Source: Lepidostoma basale
Lineage: Eukaryota; Arthropoda; Insecta; Trichoptera; Lepidostomatidae
Length of the DNA stretch: 64,000 nt
NCBI GenBank assembly: GCA_022606425.2
Contig: JAHDVF020001331.1
Span: 1-64,000, forward strand
Direction of reading: 5' to 3'
Each line of letters begins with the position of its first letter. Positions within the stretch are counted from its first letter, which is position 1. Below are positions 9,940 to 20,529 of the stretch, one piece after another. The position numbers and the translations under genes are program-made. The notes under the pieces are model-generated. The model did not search any database. It was given only the letters and a program-made list of their open reading frames with translations, and was not told the DNA's origin.

Positions 9940-10165
9940 GTTATTTCCTTTTATATTATTTGTTTTAGATTTATTTTGTAGGTGTCGGATGATCGAAGTG
10001 TGCGCGGGAGATGCCTATTGGTGGCTATGAGGTTCGCAACCCATCACACCGCGTCTCCCGCGGGGCGAAAAGCGAAGGATGGAGTGCCGCATCAGTAAAA
10101 GTGTGACAGTTCATTCTTTCTGCCTACCCTTTCGGGGAGACGGCGTGATGGTTAGTTAGTTTATA
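9940..10165 (+). mobile_element. Chimeric SINE-like element with a TTAG LINE 3' tail (copy A)
   Basis: A unique 5' part (GATCGAAGTGTGCGCGGGAG ... GAGGTTCGCAACCC ... GTCTCCCGCGGGGCG) is joined to AGTGTGACAGTTCATTCTTT and the TTAG LINE 3' end with hairpin and TTAGTTAG. The same junction is found in opposite orientation at 54783-55007, so the chimera itself has been copied. GGTTCGCAACC is B-box-like. It may be a SINE mobilised by the TTAG LINE. Confidence 0.6.
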
Positions 10166-10696
10166 AAGAATAAACATTTTTTTGTAAATGTTCTACCACA
10201 AAGTGAATGCTTCATACGAAAATTTAAAGTTTTTTCTAATTTAACAGTTAATATTATAAACATTTTTTTAACTGGTCATAACATGGTTTGCAATATACCT
10301 GCCTAAATGCTCAGAGAATTTAAAACGGGTATGCACGGGCATACAAAACTTGCCTAATCAACACACAAAAATCACGTTTTGAAACAACGCTAGAGTAAAA
10401 CTGCCATTAACTCATTGTGATGTGCGTTAAGAATGGTTAAAAATGATTTATTTACAGTGTATACGCGATGAAGTCACGGTCAAGTCTAATACCGTTGTGG
10501 CTTTAATCTTATTAATATGGGAATTCAATGGATTTTTGTATTACGTAATTCTTTCGATTATATTGGGTTATAAATAAATGTTACGAGCGTTTAATTAACA
10601 TATAAATTCATTAAATGAAAGGTGTTGAATTGTAATATAAATTATCACATAAAATCAATAATATCTTGTTAACTTATAAAAATAATCTGTCATACA
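10166..10696. other. AT-rich stretch, no gene seen
   Basis: No long ORF, tRNA or recognised repeat on either strand. Confidence 0.5.
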
Positions 10697-10797
10697 TAAA
10701 CTAACTAACTAACCATCACGCCGTCTCCCGAAGGGGTAAGCAGAAATAATGGATTGCCACACTTTTCTTTCCTGACATACTTCTCTCGCTTCATTTT
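10697..10797 (-). mobile_element. TTAG LINE, terminal 100 bases only
   Basis: CTAACTAACTAACC tail, hairpin (CCCC-TTCG-GGAG on the minus strand) and the last coding residues (QERKVWQSI-type). It stops at CTCTCGCTTC, where an (ATTTTC)n run begins. Confidence 0.7.
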
Positions 10798-11340
10798 CAT
10801 TTCATTTTCATTTTAATTTATTTTGATAAAAATCACAAACATTACAGACATAAAATTCCAAATCGTTTGCAATTAGGTACATTATAAAAAGAGAAGCATT
10901 AAAAAAAATTAAGCTTAAGAATAAGAAAAAATCATAACATTGATATTGCATCCCTGAGGCAACTCACACTATCACGAAATATGTCGACCTCCGAGGCGAT
11001 CCGATTAAGCAATAAGATTGCCCTACCCACAGGCATTACCATTGGCAGGTTGGTTCTGCAGCGTGGCAAATAAAACAATCTGTGCTGTCTTTGATCAGGG
11101 ACAAATTGATCTGCATCACTCAGGACATCCGAGTTCTGTATACGGCCGCCAATCAGCTGAAAGAAGTGAACTCCCAAGTGAATGTTCCTCCTTCTCTCCA
11201 ATGATTGGCAGCTTAGCATACCTAGCAAGAATTCAGTCGGAAAGAGCCACGGGTAATAACCGCGCTCCCTGAGTTAAAGAAAGCGCAGAAATTTTTTCTG
11301 CACTCGCTCCACCATCAGAGAATATCGGATCCCAGGCGGT
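10795..11340 (-). mobile_element. LINE 3' region related to the TTTGA LINE
   Basis: The minus-strand frame 10932-11228 encodes HRLFYLPRCRTNLPMVMPVGRAILLLNR, clearly related to the TTTGA LINE C-terminus (HRLFYLPAARTNLPLVTPVGRA) but diverged. The sequence outside the coding part (ATAAAAATCACAAACATTACAG, GTTTGCAATT) is partly repeated at 38490-38545. It is probably a sister family. Confidence 0.6.
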
Positions 11341-11341
11341 G

Positions 11342-11745
11342 ACCAAATCAAGTCAAATCAAATCTAATCAAATCAGTTTATTTCATCAACAGGCATTACA
11401 TAATTATTTTTTAAGGCATCTATTGAGAACAGGTAAAATAATATATTGTGTATAGTATACTACCAGAAACGCATGAGAGATGGTTAAACATTTGGAAGAC
11501 AGGACACTCTCCAGAATTAAGAGTATTTGCCTTCTGAACGTACTTTTAAAAAAAACATAAAATGAAAGACGTCGATCTCCGAGGAGACCGCGTTCGGCAG
11601 ATAATTTGCTCTTCCCACCGGTGTCACCAGAGTCAGGTTGGTTCTGGCGGCCGGTAGGTAAAACAATCTATGCTGTCGCTGTCGGAGATATTTATCAGGG
11701 ACAAAAAGCCGAACACCCTCCAGCACGGCCAAGTTCTAGAAACAT
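11342..11745 (-). mobile_element. TTTGA LINE 3' end
   Basis: Begins with repeated TCAAA units (antisense tail), then the antisense 3' UTR and coding DKYLRQRQHRLFYLPAARTN ... VTPVGRANYLPN. Nearly collinear with 14726-15210. Truncated near the ENSAVLEGVRLF block. Confidence 0.75.
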
Positions 11746-12115
11746 TCATACATCGTGTCATGCACGCACGTCAATTTTTTCCGACTCCTCACTTGGCAGA
11801 TATTTAATATTTATTTGATCGTGCCACATTTTCCTCGGTCTTCCTCTATTTTTAGTTCCATTTACATCGTTTGTCAAAACCATCTTAATGTTCCTTCTAT
11901 TATTTGGTTCATAACACTTTAATTTGCACCGCATTCACTTCTTATATTTGTATTCGACACTCTATCATACTCAGATTTTCACACATTCTTCTAAGAGATA
12001 TAATTTATAATGCTTTTATTCTACTCGCCTCCTTTTTGGCCAATTCCATGTTTCTTTTCCATACATAAGGGACGGTACAAGAACACAATTGTGCACTGCC
12101 ATCTTCGCTTTTAAA
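11745..12115 (-). mobile_element. TTAG LINE fragment lacking its 3' end
   Basis: Antisense of the MTRCMN ... WHDQIN ... LRWF blocks with internal gaps, ending at the antisense of KMAVHNCVLVPSLMYGKETW-like sequence near 12050-12110. Confidence 0.65.
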
Positions 12116-12640
12116 AAAATAGAAATTAAATGTATGATTACAACAAATGATTACTTTTTTGCATGTTTTTAATTAGTCTATTATTATTAATTACCATTTT
12201 TAATGAACAGATTTCACAAGGCAAGAGGAGCTCTATGGATGATGGAGCTATAATATATACCATAGACAAATAAAATTTACGCGGTTTGGTCATTTTGCCC
12301 GCCTACTGCGAAATTGTCTATGGAAAACCGGTCCACGGTGAATTTCCTAGGTCATTCGCATATTCTAATGTTAAAAAAATTATATGCTCTATGCATCTGT
12401 CTATGTGCCTTCCAGAATTCGTTCATAATTATTTCACCGAAGGGGAGAAATAAAAAAAAAGTAATTATAATAATAAATGAAAAAATAATAATCAAAATAA
12501 CAATAATAATAATAACAGTAATTGAAAGGAACAATTACACATAATATAAAGTCAAATTCATTAAAGACGATAAACATTATAAGGAAGCAGATTACATTAA
12601 AAAGAAAGGGGACAAAAGTGGAAAGCAGTATTAATTTTTG
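12116..12640. other. AT-rich stretch, no gene seen
   Basis: Contains AT-rich microsatellite (ATAATAATAATAAC near 12500). The small ORFs are low-complexity translations. Confidence 0.5.
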
Positions 12641-12960
12641 TTGTTAACTTACTAACTAACCATCGCGCCATTTCACCGAAAGGGTAGGTAGAGAGGATGG
12701 ATCCTTCTGGCTTCCTCTGCATTCATACATTGTACCATGTACGCACGTCGATTATTCCGACTTCGAATGTGACCGCCTTTAAGTATTTGATTAATTTGGT
12801 CATGCCATGTTTTCCTCGGTCGTCCTCGGCTTCTTTTTCCACTCACGCTGCTTGTATACAAGTTTTGAACCATTCTACTCTCATCCATTCGTCCCATTTG
12901 TCCAAACCATCTCAGGGATCCTTTTTTAATTCTATCCATGATCAGCAGCCTTACATTTCT
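12641..12960 (-). mobile_element. TTAG LINE, YTSSVSGKRS subfamily
   Basis: Tail TTACTAACTAACC, then an open frame 12673-12939 encoding MDRIKKGSLRWFGQMGRMDES...NLYTSSVSGKRSRGRPRKTW. This subfamily differs from the VYVNDVNG type by the SVSGKRS and RSRNNRRACMVRC residues. Confidence 0.75.
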
Positions 12961-13019
12961 TTCTTAATTCATCAGACAGACGATTTCATTTATATTAATT
13001 ACAATATTCTTACAGTGTT

Positions 13020-13125
13020 CTAGTATCGACACTTTTGTATGGAAGCGAAGCAAGGAACTGGCAAAAGAAGGATGAAAGTAGAATCAATGCAGTTGAGATG
13101 AAATCTCAAAATAAGAAAGTTGAGA
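13020..13125 (+). mobile_element. TTAG LINE internal fragment
   Basis: Encodes LYGSEARNWQKKDESRINAVEMKS, then diverges. It lies in opposite orientation to the copies on both sides. Confidence 0.6.
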
Positions 13126-13506
13126 TTTTTGTAAAAATAAATCACATTCCCAATAATGAAATATGACATACCTTGAAATTCAGATGAAATCACCAGGTAC
13201 GTATACATCATACGGTGAAATAAAAGTCTATTAAACTCAAAACAATTGTCAAAATACTTATTTACTTGAAAGTTTGGTTAAAAAATTAACGGCGTATCTA
13301 TAGGCCTAATGGAACCGCAGTTCGATTGTGTCTGGTTTTGTACAAAAAAGGCAATGGTTAAAAAATTGTCTGCGATAAAAATTATCGTGACCTTTCCAAC
13401 AATGTTTCTATTAGACAAAATAGTGATAGCCATAAGAGGTGAACCTACTTATGTATGCCGTAAGATTCATGTACAATTACATTTTATTTTATAAAACAAA
13501 TCTATA
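13126..13506. other. No recognised feature
   Basis: AT-rich; one 61-codon ORF (13309-13494) without recognisable domain. Confidence 0.4.
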
Positions 13507-14262
13507 AACTAACTAACCATCTCGCCGTTTCTCCGGAGGGGTAGGCAGAGAGGATGGACCGCCATACTTCTCTGTCCTGACATGACACGCTCGTCGATTT
13601 TTACGACTTCGAATATGATCGCCTTTCAGTATTTGAATAATTTTGTCATGCCATGCTTTCCTTGGTCTTCCACGGCATCTCTTTCCACTTACACTGTTTA
13701 TATACAACATTTTAACCATTCTTCTTTCGTGTATTCATTCTATACTATATCGCACCGTGAGTGTAAATCCGACGTAAGTGCAAATATACAGTTTGGAGTT
13801 ATGGGAGTTTTAAGATTTCATATTGCTTGGAAAAACTCTTTTTTTTTTTTAAATAAACCAATGATTTTCGGTTTATTGTAATATACCTATAAACCGAAAA
13901 TCATTGTTTTATTACAAAAAAAAAAAAAAAAATTCCAAGCAACATGAAATCTTTAAACTCCCATATCTCCAAACTGTATATTTGCACTTACGTCGGTTTT
14001 ACACTCACGGTGCGATATCTAAACCACCTCAGAGATCCATTTTTTAATTTTACATATGGTGCAATCAACTGCCTTACATTTCTTACTTATTTCGTCTTTC
14101 GGTATTCTATCATATATTGTTTTCCCGCCCATTCTTCTCAGTGATCTAATTTCTACGGCATTTATCCTACTTTCATTATTTTTTGCCAGCTCCAAGCTTC
14201 ACTTCCACACATAAGGGTTGGCACTAGAACTCCATTATGTACTATCATATATGCTTTACACA
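13507..14262 (-). mobile_element. TTAG LINE copy split by a palindromic MITE
   Basis: The 3' part (13507-13746) gives LYINSVSGKRCRGRPRKAWH... and the hairpin loop TCCG. The 5' part continues at 14019-14262 with the antisense of the SLRWF ... CGKTIYD ... YGSEAW blocks. The two parts are collinear once the intervening palindrome is removed. Confidence 0.75.
13747..14018. mobile_element. Palindromic MITE inserted in a TTAG LINE
   Basis: Two 86-base arms (13747-13832 and 13933-14018) are inverted copies differing at roughly half a dozen positions. They begin ATATCGCACCGTGAGTG. A second nested inverted repeat (AATGATTTTCGGTTTA / its complement, near 13860-13906) and an A17 run lie in the centre. 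ATAT flanks both CGCACC ends, so a TA or ATAT target duplication is possible. Superfamily not determined. Confidence 0.75.
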
Positions 14263-14372
14263 TCAAAAATCTTCTACAATAGGTTTTTGTAATTTTATTT
14301 TATAAAACAAATTTGATTAAGAATTGAACTCAAGTCTAACGCATAATGAACCAAGCGATTTATCTTTTAGGC

Positions 14373-15235
14373 CAGAGGTTCCCAAACATTTTTGCCGATT
14401 TATTCCATTTTGTGTAGACCCTCTGCTTTCCTAAAATAGATTTTATTTTCAGCCCAGAAAAAAAATTTGAAACCCGGAATTCGTTGTCGACCTTTTTATT
14501 TTTAGCTCATTGGGTAAAAATTGCGGGTCGAAACCTTTGGCGACCTTTTTTATTTTAGCTCATTTGGGAAAATCGTTAGTCCGATCTTTGCCGAATGAGC
14601 TAAAAAAAAGTTTCAATATTCGACTTCAATTTAGTTGAGCCATCTCGTGGACCCCAAATTACATCTCATGGACCCTAAATTTTTTTTTACAATTGTCGTA
14701 GACCCCGGGGGGTAAATATATCCCACTCTATCCCACAGCATTTCTTTTGGGAATGCTTGGGGCCAACTCTCTGCAGCTTCGAAGAGATGGGCATCTCATA
14801 ACCCATTTCTTTAGATTACTCAGGGAATGTTTCGAAAACTCGGCCGTGCTGGAGGGTGTCCGGCTGTTTGTCCCTGATAAATATCTCCGACAGCGACAGC
14901 ACAGATTGTTTTACCTACCGGCCGCCAGAACCAACCTGCCTCTGGTGACACCGGTGGGAATAGCAATTGATCTGCTGAACGCGGTCTCCTCGGAGATCGA
15001 CGTCATTCATATTAGTGAAAGTACGTTCAGAAGGTTCTTAATTCTGAAGAGTATCCTGTCTTCCTAATGTTGAACCATCTCTCATGCGTTTCTGGTAGTA
15101 TACTATACACAATATATTATTTTACCTGTTCTCAATAGATGCCTTAAAAATTAATTCTGTAATGTCTGTTGATGAAATAAACTGATTTGATTTGATTTGA
15201 TTTGATTTGACAATAGAATATTTTGGGAATCACTG
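14373..15235 (+). mobile_element. hAT-type non-autonomous element carrying a nested LINE
   Basis: Left end CAGAGGTTCCCAAAC (14373); right end TTTTGGGAATCACTG (to 15235), an imperfect inverted match. Flanks TTTTAGGC (14365-14372) and ATTTAGGC (15236-15243) form an 8-bp target duplication with one difference, as expected for hAT. No transposase; the interior has repeated AGCTCATT(T)GGG motifs. A TTTGA LINE lies at 14726-15210. Confidence 0.7.
14726..15210 (+). mobile_element. TTTGA LINE 3' end, nested in a hAT-type element
   Basis: An open frame 14747-15067 encodes MGMLGANSLQLRRDGHLITH ... FENSAVLEGVRLFVPDKYLR ... RLFYLPAARTNLPLVTPVG, followed by about 110 bases of 3' UTR and (TTTGA)n. It is a 5'-truncated copy, and the best preserved here. 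Confidence 0.75.
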
Positions 15236-15434
15236 ATTTAGGCTGTCGTATAAAATAAACGTATTGAAATTGGATCTATTTAATATAATGTCAATATTGT
15301 AGTAATTAGCAGAATAACTGTTTCTTTAATATAGACCGATAAAAAACATGGCATTATCATATAAAACACATATTAAAATGGTCCATGGTACGCTGTGTGA
15401 ATAATGTGGGAGTTTATAAAAATGTAAGAATAGA

Positions 15435-15930
15435 AGAATAGTAATTCTTGTGCCAACCCTTATATATGGAAGTGAAGCTTGGAGCTGGCAAAATAAGGAT
15501 GAAAGTAGAAAAAATGCAGTAGAAATGAGATCTCTAAGACGACTGTGTTGAAAATCTGCGTATGATAGAGTGTCGAATGAAAATATATATAATGAGTGAA
15601 TGCGGTGCAAATGATAGTGTTATGAACAAAATAATGAAAGGATCATTAAGATGGTTTGGTCATATGGACAGAATGAATTAAAAAATAATGGTAAAAAAGT
15701 ATATGTTAACGATGTAAATGCAACTAGAAATAGAGGAAGATCGAGGAAAACGTAGCCCGATCAAAAAAATTAAATATTGAATATCGGTTACGTGAGGAGT
15801 CGGAGAAATCGACGTGCGTGCATGACACAATGTATGAATGTTGAGGAGGCGAGAGAAATATGTCAGGAAAAAAGTGTGGCAGTCCATTCTTTCTGCCTGC
15901 CCCTTCGGAGAGACGGCGTGATTTTTAGTT
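15435..15930 (+). mobile_element. TTAG LINE, frame-broken copy
   Basis: LYGSEAWSWQNKDESRKNAVEMRSLRRLC, then stops and gaps; the C-terminal RNRRACMTQCMNVEEAREICQ is intact. Ends CCCC-TTCG-GAGAGACGGCGTGAT with a short TTTTTAG tail. It is joined directly to the next copy. Confidence 0.75.
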
Positions 15931-15939
15931 TAATTTTTA

Positions 15940-17290
15940 TTGTATGCAATAAGTATGACCTTGTGATGAACTTGTCAAAGTCTAAAGTTATGGTATTTGA
16001 AAAGGAAGAATGTATGACGGATTGCGGCATAAGTTGCGTATAAACGGTGCGAAAATAGAGCAAGTTACCGAATTTCTTTATCTAGGAAGCATGTTTACAA
16101 AATATGGAAGAATGGAGAAAGACATCGGAAGAAGGGTGTGAGCTGGAAACAAAATAAATGGTACACTCAAAGTCATTAGCGCAAATAGAAATATATCGAC
16201 TGAAGCAAAGATGGCAGTGCACAATGCAGTTCTAGTTCCGTCCCGATGTATGGAAGTGAAGCTTGGAGTTGGCAGAAGAAGGATGAAAGTAGGATAAATG
16301 CCGTAGAAATTAAGTCAATAAGAAGAATGTGCGGAAAAACAATGTACAATATACCTGTATGATAGAATATCTAATGATGGATTAAGAAAATAATGTAAGG
16401 CGGATGAATGCGTATTAAATAAAATTAAGAAAGGGTCACTAAGGTGGTTTGGACATATGGAACGAATGGACGAGGGAAGAATGGTAAAAAATATATATAC
16501 AAGTAGTGCGAATGGAAAAAAAAGTCGAGGAAGGCCAAGAACGATATGGCATGACCAAATTAATCAATTACTGAAAGGCAATGTTCGAAGTAGAAACAAT
16601 CGACGAGCGTGCATGTCACGATGTGTGAATGTAGAAGATAAGCGAGAGTTATGTCAGGATGGGACGGTCGGTCTAAGATCGAGGTCGACAGCCGTATACA
16701 TCAGGCAAGGCTTGCATTTAATAAAAGGTCGATAATAATATAATCAAATAATACAGATCTAAAACTGAGAATACTCCTCCTCATCAAGACCAATGTATGG
16801 AGTATCTTGATGTACGGCGGCGAGACATGGTGCCTATCCGAAAGAGATAAGCGGAGACTGGAGGATTTTGAGATGTGGTCCTATAGAAGACTATTAGGAA
16901 TTTCCTGGAGAAACCACATCACGAATGAGGAAATTCTTCAAGGAATCGAAGGAGGAAGGCACCTGCTCAGGACCTTGTCCGAAAGGCGTGCAAGATGGAT
17001 CGGCCATGTAAATCGTCAAGAAGGTCTCTTGCATGCCATAATGGAGGGTATGACCGAGGGGACAAACTCTAGGGAACGCCCTGTTGGTGGACGTGCGCTG
17101 CTCATCATATGCAGATTTCAAAAGATCCGCACAAGACAGGGAAGAATGGAAGAGAAGAATAGAAGAAATTGCTCCAAACCAATCCCAGGATTGAAACTTT
17201 CTAACTAACTAACTATGTCAGGATAGAACAATGTGGCGATCCATCCTCTATGCCTACCCTTCCGCGAAATGGCGTGATGGTTAGTTGAAT
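15940..17290 (+). mobile_element. TTAG LINE (YTSSVNG type) split by another LINE
   Basis: Covers the MVFEKEE ... EQVTEFLYLGSMFT region to KCADE..., MERMDEGRMVKNIYTSSANG and the 3' end at 17215-17290 (TACCC-TTCCG hairpin, GGCGTGATGGTTAGTT). Interrupted at ATGTCAGGAT, which flanks the inserted LINE on both sides. Several stops and frameshifts. Confidence 0.75.
16661..17214 (+). mobile_element. LINE (RARWIGHV family) with (CTAA)n end and 10-bp target duplication
   Basis: 5'-truncated. The main frame (16807-17208) encodes MYGGETWCLSERDKRRLEDF, then MWSYRRLLGISWRNHI and LSERRARWIGHVNRQEGLLH. The 3' end is GGATTGAAACTTTCTAACTAACT. ATGTCAGGAT at 16651-16660 and 17215-17224 is the target duplication. 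A sister copy is at 33680-34385. Confidence 0.8.
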
Positions 17291-18305
17291 TTTTAAAATA
17301 TTTTTTATAGCTCATAATAATATTTGATCACTTGTTTAGAAATGCATGAAAATGTATGTAAGAAGGAAGTCGATATACGAAACAGTGTATTCAGCCTACA
17401 CACACAAAATATGCCTTAGTAGTGCGAATCATAATGTTTATACAAATAAATTTGGCTAGACACAAAATCATCTGTCTGCATTTTGTCAACATGCAAAAAT
17501 TTATGTAAAAAAGTCTTATCAATAATACATAATAACAGTTTTAGTACCTATAATTGATTATACCTTTTTATAAATGCCTTAAAAAATGCTCAAACGCGTT
17601 TTGTTTCCTGAGGATCGCGTCTAAGAAAATTAACACATTGACACAACCAATACATTGATGACCTATGCACATCTGTATGTGTGAAGTTCAGTTTTTTAGT
17701 TCTAGTTTATGACAATCGATTAAAATATATATTGGAGAATGTGTAATAGAATTGCTGATTTTTTATAATAAAAAAACGACCGGTTTCACAAGCCTAACTG
17801 GTCTAGTCATTATGCAAAATGCGCACATCTATTTATATAAATAAAAGCCAAAGTGTGTTATTGTGAAGACCATTTACTCGGCAAATAGGTAACAGATCGA
17901 GCTGATACTTTCAGGATTGATTAAATGGAACCCGGCGGTGGTTATAGGCATACTTTGTTATGAATCGAGCTCCAATTAACTTTATAAACTAATTAATTAA
18001 TTGATAATTTCCGTAGTACAGGCGAATATAGACCTTAATAATCGAGTCCAATTTTTAGAGTTCATATTCGCTTGGCATAGCCAGGTAGCGATTTAGCCGC
18101 TTCGTTTGTTTTTATTAAAAATAAATTATCAGAAATAAATAAAAACGTGCCCCTAGTTCAAATAACGGTCTAAGCATTTGTAGTAACTGGTCGAATAGTT
18201 TAGATTAGTTTCTGGTTGTTTTTTTAAATTTTTTTGTTGAGATTATAAACTCATAGAACAACAAAGATGTAAACCTCCATACTAGATAATTTATGAAAAT
18301 GAAAA
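17291..18305. other. 1 kb without recognised features
   Basis: AT-rich; no ORF above about 60 codons with plausible content and no match to the other repeats in the window. Confidence 0.5.
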
Positions 18306-18490
18306 CATTTGCATTCCTCAGAGGATTCCCAAGATCGTGATACGAGAGACTTCAGAGGGCCTTCGACCGCCAGGACGACCGTTTAAGTGATGAAGAGAAA
18401 GCTATACGTTTTCGTCACAGGACGAAATTTGATATCCTTCGTAAACAGATTGCAAGATCTACACTAAGAAGAAGTAGATGAAGAAATTAT
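18306..18490 (+). mobile_element. GAA LINE 3' end
   Basis: Encodes RIPKIVIRETSEGLRPPGRP with later stops and ends in AAGAAGAAGTAGATGAAG. Close relative of 6885-7075. Confidence 0.55.
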
Positions 18491-18624
18491 TTGTTATCTA
18501 GAAGTTTCCTTATATTTCATAGGATCAAATGACATAATCAAAGGACATTATGAAAGCTGTATCTTCCAGTTGGGCACCAGGACAAGATTTTTGCAGTTGT
18601 GTTCTCAGAGAGCGTTATAAATAT

Positions 18625-18785
18625 ATTGGTCACAAGCCCGGAAACACCAGGTCAAGCTTAAAAAGCTCATAATAATGCGTAGAGGAAAAGTTGCGGGCAA
18701 TCGATCACAAAGACGCCCACGGAGCCGCCGGTCCGATCAAATCAGAGCGCTGACTGGACCCACGAAAGCTGCAGCCTGAATATTG
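18625..18785 (+). mobile_element. LINE fragment (PPSRWSDQI family)
   Basis: GGACGCCCACGGAGCCGC-type DNA and GGTCCGATCAAATCAGAG match 7530-7745, with frame shifts. Confidence 0.5.
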
Positions 18786-18789
18786 ACTG

Positions 18790-19345
18790 ACTGGCTGTTA
18801 TTTTGTCCCTGATATATATCTCCGACAGCGACAGCACAGATTGTTATACCTACCTGCCGCCAGAACCAATCTGTCTCTGGTGACACCGGTGGGAGGAGAG
18901 ATTGGTCTGCTGAACGCCGGGGACCGCGTTTCATATTAGTAAAAGTACGTTCAGAAGACAAATACTCAACTCTTTAGAGAGTATCTTGTCTTCCTATTGT
19001 CGAACCATCTCGCATACGTTCCTGGTATTTTGATGTATACCTTTCTTTCTTTCTTTAGACAGCCGTTGTCGTCCATTGCTGGACTTTGGCCTCCCCCATA
19101 CTTCTCCACGTATCCCTATCTTGTGCCTTTTGCATCCAATCGCTAGCAATTCTTCCAATGTCATCGGACCATTGTGTGGGGGGTCTCCCTCTGTTTTGTT
19201 TGTCTTCGCGGGGTCTGCACTCATGTTTTGTTGTAAATACGAGTATATAATATTTTATCTGTACTCAATGCCTTAAACATTTATGTTGTTTGAAATGTCT
19301 GTTGAGTTAGTAAACTGATTTGATTTGATGATGAGTCTTTGTGGA
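18790..19345 (+). mobile_element. TTTGA LINE 3' end split by an RTE-like fragment
   Basis: The coding part (YLRQRQHRLLYLPAARTNLSLVTPVG) and 3' UTR run to about 19041. The UTR resumes at about 19229 and ends in TGATTTGATTTGATG. The interruption is flanked by TTTTGATGTATA and TTTTGTTGTAAATA, a likely diverged target duplication. Confidence 0.65.
19042..19228 (-). mobile_element. RTE-like LINE C-terminus with (AAAG)n tail
   Basis: On the minus strand: PPTQWSDDIGRIASDWMQKA, then QDRDTWRSMGEAKVQQWTTTAV and a stop, followed by AAAGAAAGAAAGAAAG. This is a textbook RTE-type C-terminus. Confidence 0.7.
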
Positions 19346-19379
19346 TAGTTTACACGACCCTTTATCATGTGACTATGAA

Positions 19380-19600
19380 GATCATAGGACATATGATAAA
19401 GCTTTCTCCTTCTTTTTGTCCTGTCACACCTCCGTGGTGCATAGGGCCTCAAGGAATCTTCTCCACCCGATTCTATCGCATGCCTGATGCCTAACATCAT
19501 CCCAAGTGAGGCCTGCTGCTTTGACCTCGTCCTGCAGGGTTCTCCTCCAGGTGGCTCTAGGTCTGCCTCGCTTTCTTAGGAAGCCTTAGGAAGGTGAAAT
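19380..19600 (-). mobile_element. LINE C-terminus (ATWRRTLQDEV family)
   Basis: Minus strand: GRPRATWRRTLQDEVKAAG, then RHQACDRIGWRRFLEALCTT. The same family occurs at 44195-44490 (+) and 61225-61640 (-). Confidence 0.65.
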
Positions 19601-20040
19601 TCGTTCTTCTCATAATACTTAAAATTCACGTTTTCATTTGTCTTGATTAAATATGAACCTATTTTTAAATACGATTTTTTGATTGCAGATATTGTCGTTC
19701 GTTTACTAAGGCATTATTTTATAATTATAGAGTAAACTAGAATATAAAAACGTGTCAGAATGTGCTGAATGTCGAGATGTCGAGATGTGGCCGTGCGAGG
19801 GTGTTGGTGAGTGCAGGAACTCCTCGGCACGCACACACGCGCGCGGAGTATAAATCGTGTATCTCCGATATTCAAGGTCACGCTAGTCCAAAATCAAGTT
19901 TTTTTCGTTACATAGTTCTTTTATGTATGCGGTCCTGTTCGCTAGCGGCCGAGTTACACCCGCAGTAAGCTCATAGCAAATGACCCATTAATCAAATGCA
20001 TTAAAAATATTAAGACACGATTGTTATTAATTTGTGTGTT
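19601..20040. other. No recognised feature
   Basis: Includes a tandem GTCGAGAT(GT) pair near 19770 and an alternating CACACACGCGCG stretch near 19835; no supported gene. Confidence 0.4.
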
Positions 20041-20510
20041 AACCTATTCACGTATGGAAGTGAAGCTTGGAGCTGGCAAAAGAAGGATGAAAGCAGGATA
20101 AACGCCGTAGAAATGAGATCACTAAGAAGAATGTGCGGGAAAACGTTGTATGATAGAATACCGAACGATGAAATAAGAAAGAAATGTAAGACAGATGACT
20201 GCATCATGAATAAAATTAAAAAAGGATCCCTGAGATGGTTCGGACATATGGAACGAATGGATGAGAGTAGAATGGTTAAAAAGTTGTACACAAGCAGTGT
20301 GAGTGGGAAAAGAAGCCGAGGACGACCGAGGAAAACATGGCATGACCAAATTAACCAATTACTAAAAGGCGGCCACATTCGAAGTCGGAATAATCGACGT
20401 GCGTGCATGGTGCGATGTATAAATGTGGAGGAAGCCCGAGAGGTGTGCCAGGACAGGCCAGTGTGGCGATCCATCCTCTCTGCGTGATGGTTAGTTAGTT
20501 AGTTAGTTAC
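20041..20510 (+). mobile_element. TTAG LINE copy with open frame but no terminal hairpin
   Basis: An open frame of about 150 codons (20032-20487) encodes TYGSEAWSWQKKDESRINAV ... RIPNDEIRKKC ... RPRKTWHDQINQLLKGGHIR. The consensus 3' hairpin segment (about 21 bases) is missing: CTCTGC is joined directly to GTGATGG, then (TTAG)n. The frame is unusually free of stops for this window. Confidence 0.78.
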
Positions 20511-20529
20511 CTATTCACAGTTTTTGAAC

